This document shows positions 1-6,806 of a stretch of 15,698 nucleotides of DNA, piece after piece. The translations under genes were made by a program, and so were the position numbers. Origin of the DNA: Proteiniphilum sp. UBA5267. Lineage in GTDB: Bacteria; Bacteroidota; Bacteroidia; Bacteroidales; Dysgonomonadaceae. The first letter of the stretch is position 1; every line of letters starts with the position of its first letter. The stretch lies in assembly GCA_002411515.1 (NCBI GenBank), contig DHTF01000091.1, positions 1 through 15,698 on the forward strand, in the 5' to 3' direction. Below the pieces are notes generated by a model, which saw nothing but the letters and a program-made list of their open reading frames with translations, did no database searches and was not told the origin of the DNA.

Positions 1-1233
1 TTTCTGATGACGACCACCCTGGAGAACGGATTGCTCAAGACCGAGGGCGGTACAACCTACAAAGCGCTGATTCTGCCTGCGGTAAAGAATATCCCGCTTG
101 AGACGATGGAGAAGATCAAAAAACTGACGGAAGAGGGTGCCACGGTGATATTTGTGGAACAGTATCCCGATGATGTACCCGGGCTTGCCAATCTGGAAGA
201 GAGAAAGGAACAGTTTGACAAGGTGACGGCTGCATTGCCGGCGGTAGGGTCATTTGACACCGTGAACAAAAATAGACTGGGCAAGGGAACGGTGATCACT
301 GGAAACAACTATGGTGATATACTGGAATTGTGGCGCAGTGAGCGGGAGTTGTTCGTCTCTGAATGGGGAGGCCAGCTGGTAAGAAGAAAACATGAGAAAG
401 GACACATCTATTTCATGTCGATGCTGCGCAACAACCGTGTTGAGGGATGGGTCGGCCTGGGGGTGAATGCCCGCAGCGCCATTCTCTTTGACCCGATGAG
501 TGGTGAAAAGGGGAAAGCCAGACTGCGTGACAACGAGGGTAAAACAGAAGTCTATTTGCAGCTAAAGCCAGGCGAGTCGGTCGTCATCAAAACCTTCAAC
601 AAGGAGATCGAAACCGCAGAGTGGAATTACCTTGCCCCGACCGGAGAAAGGGTTGCGCTGAGCGGCGACTGGACACTTCGTTTTCCGGAGAGCGATCCGG
701 CAATAAAGGAGACATTCAGGATAAACAACCTCACTTCCTGGACAGACATTGATCACGATAGCCTGAAGGTCAACAGAGGTACCGGACTTTACAGCAAAAC
801 CTTTCAGTTCAGGAAGAATCCGGGCTCCGAATATCTGCTCTCGCTGGGCGATGTGAGGGAGAGCGCTCAGGTTAAGATCAATGGCAAAGATGCCGGCACG
901 CTCTATGCTGTTCCTTTTGAGACAAAAATAGGCGATCTGCTACAGGATGGGGAGAATATCATCGAAATAGCAGTCACAAACCTGCCTGCAAACCGGATTG
1001 CCGATTACGACAGAAAGGGTGTGGAATGGCGTAAATTTCAGGAGATCAACTTTGTCAGCATCACTTACCAACCCACTCAATTTGATATCTGGAACACCCT
1101 GCCTTCTGGATTGCTGGGTCCGGTAACCATTCAGGAGATGAAACCGCTGAAAAAGGGACAAAAAATAACGGTTCACACCATCGGCGATTCCACCATGGCA
1201 CCCAAAGATACCGTCGGAAATCTCACCTACTAA
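1..1233 (+). CDS. GH106-like alpha-L-rhamnosidase, C-terminal part, with truncated SGNH tail
   Basis: The reading frame is open to the left edge, so the true start lies outside the window; residue numbers here count from the first ATG at base 7. Residues about 15-200 resemble the region following the catalytic domain in GH106-type glycosidases, including a segment with WRSERELFVSEW near residue 110. Residues about 215-378 form a galactose-binding-like beta-sandwich (GLYSKTF, LGDVRESAQVKINGK, ending PSGLLGPVTI at 366-375), as seen at the end of Bacteroidota GH106/GH2-like proteins. Such enzymes remove L-rhamnose from pectic rhamnogalacturonan in the periplasm; the exact linkage cannot be inferred. 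After the sandwich comes a short linker and ITVHTIGDSTMA, the first block of an SGNH esterase, and then a stop. The family call is by pattern recognition; a related GH2-type fold is the main alternative. Confidence 0.66.
   Translation, partial: FLMTTTLENGLLKTEGGTTYKALILPAVKNIPLETMEKIKKLTEEGATVIFVEQYPDDVPGLANLEERKEQFDKVTAALPAVGSFDTVNKNRLGKGTVITGNNYGDILELWRSERELFVSEWGGQLVRRKHEKGHIYFMSMLRNNRVEGWVGLGVNARSAILFDPMSGEKGKARLRDNEGKTEVYLQLKPGESVVIKTFNKEIETAEWNYLAPTGERVALSGDWTLRFPESDPAIKETFRINNLTSWTDIDHDSLKVNRGTGLYSKTFQFRKNPGSEYLLSLGDVRESAQVKINGKDAGTLYAVPFETKIGDLLQDGENIIEIAVTNLPANRIADYDRKGVEWRKFQEINFVSITYQPTQFDIWNTLPSGLLGPVTIQEMKPLKKGQKITVHTIGDSTMAPKDTVGNLTY
1162..1233 (+). other. Truncated SGNH/GDSL acetylesterase domain (block I only)
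   Basis: The last 23 residues of the preceding CDS read as the first strand and nucleophile block of a rhamnogalacturonan-acetylesterase-like SGNH domain: KITVHTIGDSTMAPKD, with G-D-S encoded at 1183-1191. Seven residues later the frame stops. An intact domain would need roughly 200 more residues containing the conserved Gly, Asn and Asp-x-x-His blocks. None of these is readable in any frame of the 46 bp before the next, convergent gene. The tail therefore cannot be a working esterase. I infer that a GH106-esterase fusion, or a start of a neighbouring esterase joined in frame, lost its 3' part. Confidence 0.62.
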
Positions 1234-1279
1234 ACTATTTTCTTTCCACAACCAAAGCCTCTGCGTCAGAATAGTCTGA

Positions 1280-2060
1280 TCAGGACATGAAGTTGAACCG
1301 TTTGTAGTAATCGATGGTCTCACTCGTCAGGATGTCGAGTTGAATATTGTTCTGTACCCGTACGGGATGTCTGTATAGCAGGTATTCAATCAGTGTCCGC
1401 ATGGCAAGAAATCCCTGGTGCTCAGGCTCCTGCCCGATCAGAAAATCGATGTATCCGTTTTTGAGTCCTTTTACGTTCGGGGCAGTCAGATCCACACAAA
1501 TCAGCTTGATGTCATTGATTCCTTTTCTGGCAAAATAATCTGCCAGAATACCACCTCGTGAATTGAGCACCACCACGCCCCCAATCTGGTGATGTTCATG
1601 AAAGAAAGCACCCAGTTGTTCGTCGAACTTCTCCGGTTCCATTGCCGTGAAAGGAATCCGCTCAACTTTGTTTGTAATATGATGTTCGGTCAGATAATCA
1701 TGAAATCCTTTCTTCCGCAATATACTGGTGTTGGCGCTTTCATCCCCTATTCTGACGGCCTGTAACATGCCGATATCGGCATTGGGCGGGATGATGGTGG
1801 TGATCAGCTTTGCCACCAGATATCCGCAGATATAGTGATCGGAGGTGAAATAGGCCAATGGAGAGGTATTCTCCACCATGGAATCGACCAATATATAAGG
1901 AATTTCTTTTTCTTCGAGTTGATGAGCCAACCGAACCGATTCCTCCTTGAAAGTGGCACCAATGATCACCGCGTCGGCATCGAGCTGCGCAATTTTATTG
2001 TACACCGGGAGATACTCCTGCCATTTCAGCAATATCCTTGATGCGAATTTTCCATTGCAT
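1280..2060 (-). pseudogene. LacI-family regulator with internal deletion and frameshift
   Basis: This is a tandem paralogue of the intact regulator at 2090-3157. From the ATG at 2060 the first 19 codons (MQWKIRIKDIAEMAGVSPG) match the intact gene's DNA-binding start. The frame then reads V-Q-stop at 1997-1995. From about 2005, in another frame, VYNKIAQLDADAVIIG matches the intact protein from residue 115 onward. The match continues without gaps for 241 residues to the end. About 287 bp are therefore missing, covering most of the helix-turn-helix, the hinge and the first part of the ligand domain. A 250-codon open frame can be read from a TTG at 2032, but nine of its residues are out-of-frame remains of the helix-turn-helix. 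A DNA-binding regulator is not possible; an isolated sugar-binding fragment is conceivable but unlikely. Confidence 0.83.
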
Positions 2061-2089
2061 GATCCGGTAATTAAGGACTGCTCCTCTCT

Positions 2090-3157
2090 TCAGGATAAGT
2101 AATTAAACTGGTTGTAATAGTCGATGATCTCCTTGGTCAGAATATCAAGTTGTACATAATTCTGCACTTTTACGGGTCTTCTGTATACTAAATATTCGAT
2201 TAGGGTCTTCATTGCGAGAGAACCTTGATGCTCAGGCTCCTGTCCAATCAGAAAATCGATATACCCGTTTTTCAGTGCCTTAATATTGGGAACCGTAAGA
2301 TCAACTCCTATGATGGGTATGTTGTTGATTCCGTTTCGGGCAAAGCAATCGGCAAGCAACCCCCCACGGGAATTAAAGAATACCACCCCTCCGATATTAT
2401 GCTGATGATGAAACAATTCTTTCACCCACACATCATTCTTCTCCGGTTCCATAGTGGAATATGGGATCAGCTGCACCTTGTGTGTTTTTTTCTTCTCAGA
2501 AAGATAAGCGTTAAAACCATTCTGTCGCAATGTACTGGTATTGGCACTTTCATCACCGATTCTTATCGCATAAGAAATGCCAATGTCGCTGTCCTGGGGA
2601 ATGATGGAAGTAATTAGTCTGGCCATCAGATAGCCACATCGGTAATGATCGGAGGTGAAAAAAGCCAGGGGTGATGCATTTTCCATGGTGGAATCCACGA
2701 AAATATACGGTATCCCCTTCTCCTCAAGATTTCTGGTGAGCCGGAGTGTCTCTTCCTTGAAAGTCAAGCCAATAATCACGCCATCGGCATCAATCTGCAA
2801 GATCCGGTCATACACCTCCCTGCATGAATAGACATCAAATTCATTATAGGTATGCACCAGACATTTGATGCGGATATTCTCATACTCCTCGAGTGCATGC
2901 TGAATTCCAAAATGGATACTCTCCCAATATTCACCTTCTGTCACACTGGGAGTGGTGATGACCACCTTGTATTTTCGCTTCAAAGACAATCCTGAGATGT
3001 GGATATTGGGCTTGTAATTCACCTTCTTTAACACCTCCCCCACTGCTGTGCGGGCCGTCTCTGAGACATTTCCTCTGTTATGAAGTATCCGATCGACCGT
3101 GCCAGGGGAAACGCCTGCCATCTCCGAGATATCCTTGATGCGAATCTTTCGTTGCAT
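2090..3157 (-). CDS. LacI-family transcriptional regulator
   Basis: This 355-residue protein has the length and layout of a LacI-family regulator. An N-terminal helix-turn-helix at residues about 5-30 (IKDISEMAGVSPGTVDRIL) is followed by the hinge segment near 35-60. A periplasmic-binding-protein-like ligand domain (about 62-355) follows, with segments such as DADGVIIG (123-130), FVDSTMENASP and IGVDLTVPN. The recognition helix carries T-V-D-R rather than the classical T-V-S-R, a variant I associate with Bacteroidota members of the family. It is divergent from the GH42 gene across 149 bp, so control of that gene, and perhaps of its own expression, is the simplest role. The ligand is unknown. 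The start at 3157 is supported by alignment with the start of the decayed paralogue. Confidence 0.86.
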   Translation of the reverse strand: MQRKIRIKDISEMAGVSPGTVDRILHNRGNVSETARTAVGEVLKKVNYKPNIHISGLSLKRKYKVVITTPSVTEGEYWESIHFGIQHALEEYENIRIKCLVHTYNEFDVYSCREVYDRILQIDADGVIIGLTFKEETLRLTRNLEEKGIPYIFVDSTMENASPLAFFTSDHYRCGYLMARLITSIIPQDSDIGISYAIRIGDESANTSTLRQNGFNAYLSEKKKTHKVQLIPYSTMEPEKNDVWVKELFHHQHNIGGVVFFNSRGGLLADCFARNGINNIPIIGVDLTVPNIKALKNGYIDFLIGQEPEHQGSLAMKTLIEYLVYRRPVKVQNYVQLDILTKEIIDYYNQFNYLS

Positions 3158-3220
3158 GCTGATAAACTTTATAGATTTTTCTTCCTAGTCCGTCACGCAA
3201 AGTAACAATTAATTTTTCTA

Positions 3221-3252
3221 TTTCCACAACATTATTATTTCAGCTATATTTG
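3221..3252 (+). promoter_or_regulatory. Bacteroidota-type promoter for the GH42 gene
   Basis: TATATTTG at 3245-3252 matches the Bacteroidota -7 consensus TAnnTTTG exactly. TTTC at 3221-3224 approximates the -33 TTTG element, with a 20-bp spacer. Transcription would start near 3258, giving a leader of about 50 nt before the ATG at 3307. This also argues against the upstream TTG at 3250 as the start codon, since it lies inside the -7 box. Confidence 0.6.
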
Positions 3253-3261
3253 CTTTTCAGA

Positions 3262-3280
3262 TTAATCCACGATGTATTAA
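3262..3280. promoter_or_regulatory. Candidate operator, 19-bp imperfect palindrome
   Basis: TTAATCCA-CGA-TGTATTAA has half-sites that match at 7 of 8 positions. It lies about 10 bp downstream of the -7 box, over the expected first transcribed bases of the GH42 gene and next to the divergent LacI-family gene. This is where a repressor would block initiation or clearance. Assignment to this regulator is inferred from position and symmetry only. Confidence 0.4.
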
Positions 3281-3306
3281 ATAAGCATCATCAATACCTA
3301 CGACAT

Positions 3307-5388
3307 ATGAAACCGGTCTTCACGTTCCTTATTCTATTTCTAATGACGCTGCAGGCCCTTGCAGAAAATGAAAAAGATTATTTCCCGGTAGATCAACTCA
3401 CCTCTGTGGGTGCTTACTACTATCCTGAGCATTGGGATGAATCGCAGTGGGACAGGGATCTGCAGAAGATGGCAGCCATGGGATTCGAGTTCACCCACTT
3501 TGCCGAGTTTGCCTGGGCACAGCTGGAACCCGAAGAGGGAGTGTACCGTTTCGAGTGGCTCGATAGGGCGATTACGCTAGCCGCAAAGCATCATCTGAAA
3601 GTAATCCTGTGTACATCCACAGCCACCCCTCCCATCTGGCTGGTTCGCGCACATCCCGATATCCTGATCACCCGGGAAGATGGTACTCGTTATGACCATG
3701 GTTCCCGGCAGCATGCCTCCTTTTCGAATGAGTTTTATCGTTCTTATGCATTGAAAATGATTGAGGAACTGGCCAAACGTTACGGGAACGATGCGCGGGT
3801 TATTGGCTGGCAGCTCGACAATGAACCCCATTCAACAGTTGATTATGGGGAAGATGCCCTAAAACGGTTCCGCCAGTGGCTGAAAGAGAAATATCAGACC
3901 ATTGATGTTTTAAACAAGGCATGGGGTAGCAATTTCTGGAGCGGTACCTACAGCGATTTCTCGGAAATCAACCTGCCCAACCACGCGCAGTGGGGCATGA
4001 ACCTCTATCAGCGGCTCGATCACAGTCGTTTCTGTGATGACGAGACAGCCACATTTCTGGATGAACAGGCAAGGGTGATCCGCCGTCATACCAGTCGTGA
4101 CCAGTGGATCACCACCAACTTCATTCCCATGTATGACGCCCGCTTCATTGGTGCGGATAAAGAACTTGATTTTATTACCTACACCCGCTATATGGTGTAC
4201 GGTGAACACGAAGGTATTGGAAAGAAAGGATACCGGGTGGGTGAATATTCCCGCATTGCCATGGCAAACGACTACTTCAGGCCACTCTCACCGATTTATG
4301 GTGTGATGGAGCTGCAGCCGGGACAGGTCAACTGGGGTACCATCAATTCCCAGCCACTCCCAGGTGCAGTGCGTCTCTGGCTGTGGCATGTCTTTGCAGG
4401 AGGTAGCAGATTCACCTGCACCTACCGTTTCCGTGCTCCCATATACGGTTATGAACAGTATCATTACGGCATTGTGGGAACCGACGGGGTAACGCCTACT
4501 CCGGGAGGATTGGAGTTTCAGCAATTTATCGGTGAAATAAATCTGTTGCGCCAACATGCCCTGCCAGGAGAAGTGCCGACAACATACCGTGAGAGGAAAA
4601 CCGCCATCCTCTACGACCCGGACAATACCGTGGCCATCAACCAGAATAAACAAACTACCCTCTGGGATACCGAACAGCACGTGCTGAAATATTATAAGGC
4701 TCTCAAATCATTCGGCGCGCCGGTCGATTTTATCCGGGAAAAGATGGATTTCTCAGACTACCCGCTCATCGTCGTACCTGCATATCAGCAGATGAGCTTG
4801 GAGTTGGTGGATAAATTGACCCGATACGTTGAAAATGGAGGAAACCTGGTCATGTCGTGTCGCACAGGACACCAGAATGAATGGGGTCACCTCTGGGAGG
4901 CAAGGCATGCGGAACCTATTTACGGATTAATCGGTGGAGAAATCGAGTTCTATGATCTACTCCGTGCACACGCAGCCGACACGGTGATGATGGAAGGGAA
5001 ACCCTATGCCTGGAGCAGCTGGGGAGACATACTGAAGCCTTCTGCCGGTACCGAGAGTTGGGCGACATACAGCGGTGACTTTTATGCCGGGAAAACGGCT
5101 GTCAGTTTTTGCCCGCATGAGAAAGGAAGCGTCACCTACGTGGGAGCCGACAGCCATGGGGGCTTTTTGGAAAGTGTCGTGCTTTCCAAAGTATTCGACC
5201 GGTTACACATCCCGGTGGAAAACTACCCCCCCGGAGTGCTGGTAGAATACCGTGACGGGTTGGGTATAGCCGTAAACTATAGAGATAGCGCGTTTGAGAT
5301 GGAACTTCCGGAGACGACAGAAATACTGATCGGAGATACAACAATTCCTACAGCCGGGGTACTGGTATGGAAAATCGACCCAAAGTAG
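3307..5388 (+). CDS. Secreted GH42 beta-galactosidase
   Basis: This 693-residue protein hydrolyses terminal beta-D-galactosides (possibly alpha-L-arabinopyranosides), probably in the periplasm. Numbering is from the ATG at 3307, which starts a clear Sec signal peptide (MKPVFTFLILFLMTLQALA). A TTG at 3250 would extend the frame by 19 residues but falls in the promoter. The TIM barrel begins GAYYYPEHW (35-43). WQLDNEP (168-174) gives the acid/base E173. YGVMELQPG (331-339) gives the nucleophile E335, matching the two catalytic glutamates of GH42. Residues from about 425 form the class-I-amidotransferase-like trimerisation domain (VDFIREKMDFSDYPLIVVPA region), with a small C-terminal beta domain from about 635. 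Length is normal for the family. The adjacent GH106-like gene suggests galactan or arabinogalactan side chains of pectin as substrate; that is inference. Confidence 0.92.
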   Translation: MKPVFTFLILFLMTLQALAENEKDYFPVDQLTSVGAYYYPEHWDESQWDRDLQKMAAMGFEFTHFAEFAWAQLEPEEGVYRFEWLDRAITLAAKHHLKVILCTSTATPPIWLVRAHPDILITREDGTRYDHGSRQHASFSNEFYRSYALKMIEELAKRYGNDARVIGWQLDNEPHSTVDYGEDALKRFRQWLKEKYQTIDVLNKAWGSNFWSGTYSDFSEINLPNHAQWGMNLYQRLDHSRFCDDETATFLDEQARVIRRHTSRDQWITTNFIPMYDARFIGADKELDFITYTRYMVYGEHEGIGKKGYRVGEYSRIAMANDYFRPLSPIYGVMELQPGQVNWGTINSQPLPGAVRLWLWHVFAGGSRFTCTYRFRAPIYGYEQYHYGIVGTDGVTPTPGGLEFQQFIGEINLLRQHALPGEVPTTYRERKTAILYDPDNTVAINQNKQTTLWDTEQHVLKYYKALKSFGAPVDFIREKMDFSDYPLIVVPAYQQMSLELVDKLTRYVENGGNLVMSCRTGHQNEWGHLWEARHAEPIYGLIGGEIEFYDLLRAHAADTVMMEGKPYAWSSWGDILKPSAGTESWATYSGDFYAGKTAVSFCPHEKGSVTYVGADSHGGFLESVVLSKVFDRLHIPVENYPPGVLVEYRDGLGIAVNYRDSAFEMELPETTEILIGDTTIPTAGVLVWKIDPK

Positions 5389-5481
5389 ATTAAGACATTC
5401 AGCCATACAGCACACACATTTTGACTCATAGTGTGGAGATACACAAAAAAGGATAAAAATATAAATATAATTTCACGTAAA

Positions 5482-6234
5482 ATGAAAACAATAAAGATAT
5501 TGGTCATTTATTTTGCATCTGTATTCATTGGAATAAATGCTCAAACAGTTAATAAAACTACCGTTTCACTAAAATATACGGATATATTAGCGAGCAGTGG
5601 AGACAGCCTTTTGGAAGCTAATCAAACTACAAAATATTTAAACTATGATTTTTCTGACATTTTGAAGGCTCATCGCATTCTTGGTATTATCGGCGATAAT
5701 TATCAACGCTTGCAAATGAAACTTTTGCGTATTGAAAAAAATGAGAACAATCCAGCAGAATATATTGTCTGTGGACAATCTAAAGTCAATCATGTTATCT
5801 GCGATTTTAAAGGAAAGATTATCGTCGAAAAAATACAAGAGACCATTCGTTTCAGACATGGACTCGATAATAGGTATAAAGGTAAATACCTTGTTCCGGG
5901 TATATTAACTGCCAAGTATATTCTGTATGAAGACAGTACGCAAAATAATGCGGGCTTCTTTGAAGGAACCCTGCATTCATTATGGTATATTGATAATAGC
6001 AAGCGTTTAAAATATGATGACATGTTTGCATTTTCAGACCGTTATTATAACAATGCATTTGTAGGAATCTGGCAGTCATACGAAAACAACAAGAAAAAAA
6101 TCTGTAATTTCGGTGAATACAGGATTCCTTTTATCAAATCGGATTTTGATATAGGGTCTGGAGAATTTTCTCCAAATCCCAAATATAAAAATAATGGATG
6201 GCAAAAATACGGTTACCTGGAGGAAGAATGGTGA
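5482..6234 (+). CDS. Exported protein of unknown function
   Basis: I do not recognise this 250-residue protein. The ATG at 5482 begins a typical Sec signal peptide (MKTIKILVIYFASVFIGINA, then QT), so I prefer it to the upstream in-frame ATG at 5431. No lipobox cysteine is visible. The mature part is rich in Tyr, Asn, Lys and Ile, with no transmembrane segment after the signal and no recognisable catalytic motif. It ends in an acidic GYLEEEW. The gene is visibly more AT-rich than its neighbours and sits alone between the GH42 gene and a decayed region, which fits separate acquisition. It has no clear operon partner: 93 bp separate it from the GH42 stop, and only remnants follow. That it is a real gene is supported by the signal peptide and 250 open codons in AT-rich DNA. 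Confidence 0.62.
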   Translation: MKTIKILVIYFASVFIGINAQTVNKTTVSLKYTDILASSGDSLLEANQTTKYLNYDFSDILKAHRILGIIGDNYQRLQMKLLRIEKNENNPAEYIVCGQSKVNHVICDFKGKIIVEKIQETIRFRHGLDNRYKGKYLVPGILTAKYILYEDSTQNNAGFFEGTLHSLWYIDNSKRLKYDDMFAFSDRYYNNAFVGIWQSYENNKKKICNFGEYRIPFIKSDFDIGSGEFSPNPKYKNNGWQKYGYLEEEW

Positions 6235-6262
6235 AAATCACAAACGTTTAGAAAATTATACC

Positions 6263-6270
6263 TAACTTTG
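6263..6270 (+). promoter_or_regulatory. Orphan promoter -7 box (TAACTTTG)
   Basis: TAACTTTG followed by C is an exact match to the Bacteroidota -7 motif TAnnTTTG. No convincing TTTG lies about 20 bp upstream, so only half of the promoter is seen. It is followed by a palindrome and by gene remnants rather than an intact gene. The next intact gene on this strand is uxuA, about 540 bp downstream. It may be the promoter of the lost acetylesterase gene and may now drive the catabolic operon. Confidence 0.35.
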
Positions 6271-6313
6271 CCTGTAGTAGATATATTTTTAAGGAAAAAC
6301 TGTGTACGTCCAC

Positions 6314-6334
6314 AATCAATGTTTGCCATTGATT
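6314..6334. repeat. 21-bp perfect inverted repeat
   Basis: AATCAATG and CATTGATT form a perfect 8-bp palindrome around the 5-nt centre TTTGC, about 45 bp downstream of the promoter-like box. There is no T-run after it, so it is not a rho-independent terminator. A protein-binding operator or a hairpin in the leader are both possible. It does not match the half-sites of the palindrome at 3262-3280. Confidence 0.45.
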
Positions 6335-6554
6335 TGAAAAGCAACTGACCGATCAACCCATGCGAATTTCATTGTTAGTTATCAGATATTTGATATCCTC
6401 ATTGCTACATGCTTCCGAACATTTCGTGATGCAAATGGAGGACGGTGTTTTCACCTGGATAAACCAGCAACATGCCCACCCTCTTCTCTTATATCCGGGA
6501 TATGAAAGTGGAACTCTGTGCCATGCAAAAACAGAAGAGCGATACGGAAAAGGA

Positions 6555-6654
6555 AACCGGCTCCGCTCTGGACAGTCTAACATGGATCTGTCTGTGAGCT
6601 ATATCATGGACCTCTACAGGACAGAGATGAAGCAGCACAACAACCCGATAATCC
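6555..6654 (+). pseudogene. Remnant of sialate/acetylxylan O-acetylesterase (SGNH), catalytic-serine region
   Basis: In the frame beginning CGG at 6558 the translation reads RLRSGQSNMDLSVSYIMDLY, followed by E, then NNPIIR. This matches the conserved start of sialate O-acetylesterase-family enzymes, normally W-L-C-S-G-Q-S-N-M-[DE]-L-x-V, then V-x-D-L-Y and N-N-P-x-I-R. The nucleophile serine codon is 6576-6578. The invariant W and C before the block are both read as R, each explicable by a T-to-C transition (TGG to CGG, TGC to CGC), a sign of decay. Nothing upstream in this frame resembles the expected N-terminal domain, and the match stops at about 6654 where another gene's remnant begins. 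An intact family member has some 450-650 residues. In xylan loci these enzymes act as xylan deacetylases. Confidence 0.6.
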
Positions 6655-6774
6655 GCCACCTGGTGGAAAGATGCCTGTCTTCTTTATTTTCAGACCTTCT
6701 CAGGAAAGCCCACACCTTACGATATTGAGCGACAAGCACATGAACTAGATGAACTAAAAACCGAGTGCAGATAG
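6655..6774 (+). pseudogene. Remnant of GH67 alpha-glucuronidase, last ~37 codons
   Basis: One frame over from the preceding remnant, the DNA from about 6655 to the TAG at 6772-6774 reads ATWWKDACLLYFQTFSGKP, then PYDIERQAHELDELK and a few more residues. This resembles the extreme C-terminus of Bacteroidota GH67 alpha-glucuronidases (WWRDACLLYFQTFS, then PIP and a PxHxLxxLK-like end). About 700 residues are missing upstream, so no enzyme can be made. Its position immediately before uxuA fits, since GH67 releases (methyl)glucuronate from xylo-oligosaccharides and mannonate dehydratase acts on the glucuronate pathway. The identification rests on memory of the family pattern; a profile search would settle it. 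Confidence 0.58.
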
Positions 6775-6806
6775 TTAATAGTTAATTTTAAAACTGGAAA
6801 ATAAAA

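Noticed and set aside
1266..1279. Small hairpin TCAGA-ATAG-TCTGA between the converging GH106-like and LacI genes
   Set aside because: A 5-bp AT-containing stem without a T-tract on either strand is within chance expectation.
1280..2032. An intact 250-residue sugar-binding protein starting at TTG 2032
   Set aside because: The first nine residues are an out-of-frame reading of the helix-turn-helix remnant, and the paralogue next door shows exactly what is missing; no signal peptide supports a stand-alone binding protein.
3250..3306. Upstream TTG start for the GH42 gene
   Set aside because: It falls in the predicted -7 promoter box and would bury the signal peptide behind 19 polar residues.
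5411..5435. Possible hairpin CACAC/GTGTG after the GH42 stop
   Set aside because: The stem is only 5 bp with a long loop and no T-run, so it is not a convincing terminator.
6360..6728. A 122-codon open frame taken as a whole gene
   Set aside because: Only its second half has recognisable content (acetylesterase block), its end runs out of frame over the GH67-like tail, and the first half matches nothing I know. It is better read as a chance frame across a scar, although the first ~19 residues look weakly signal-like.
6783..6790. TAATTTTA upstream of uxuA as a promoter
   Set aside because: It misses the final G of the -7 consensus, has no -33 element, and lies only 16 bp before the start codon; AT-rich DNA gives such matches often.
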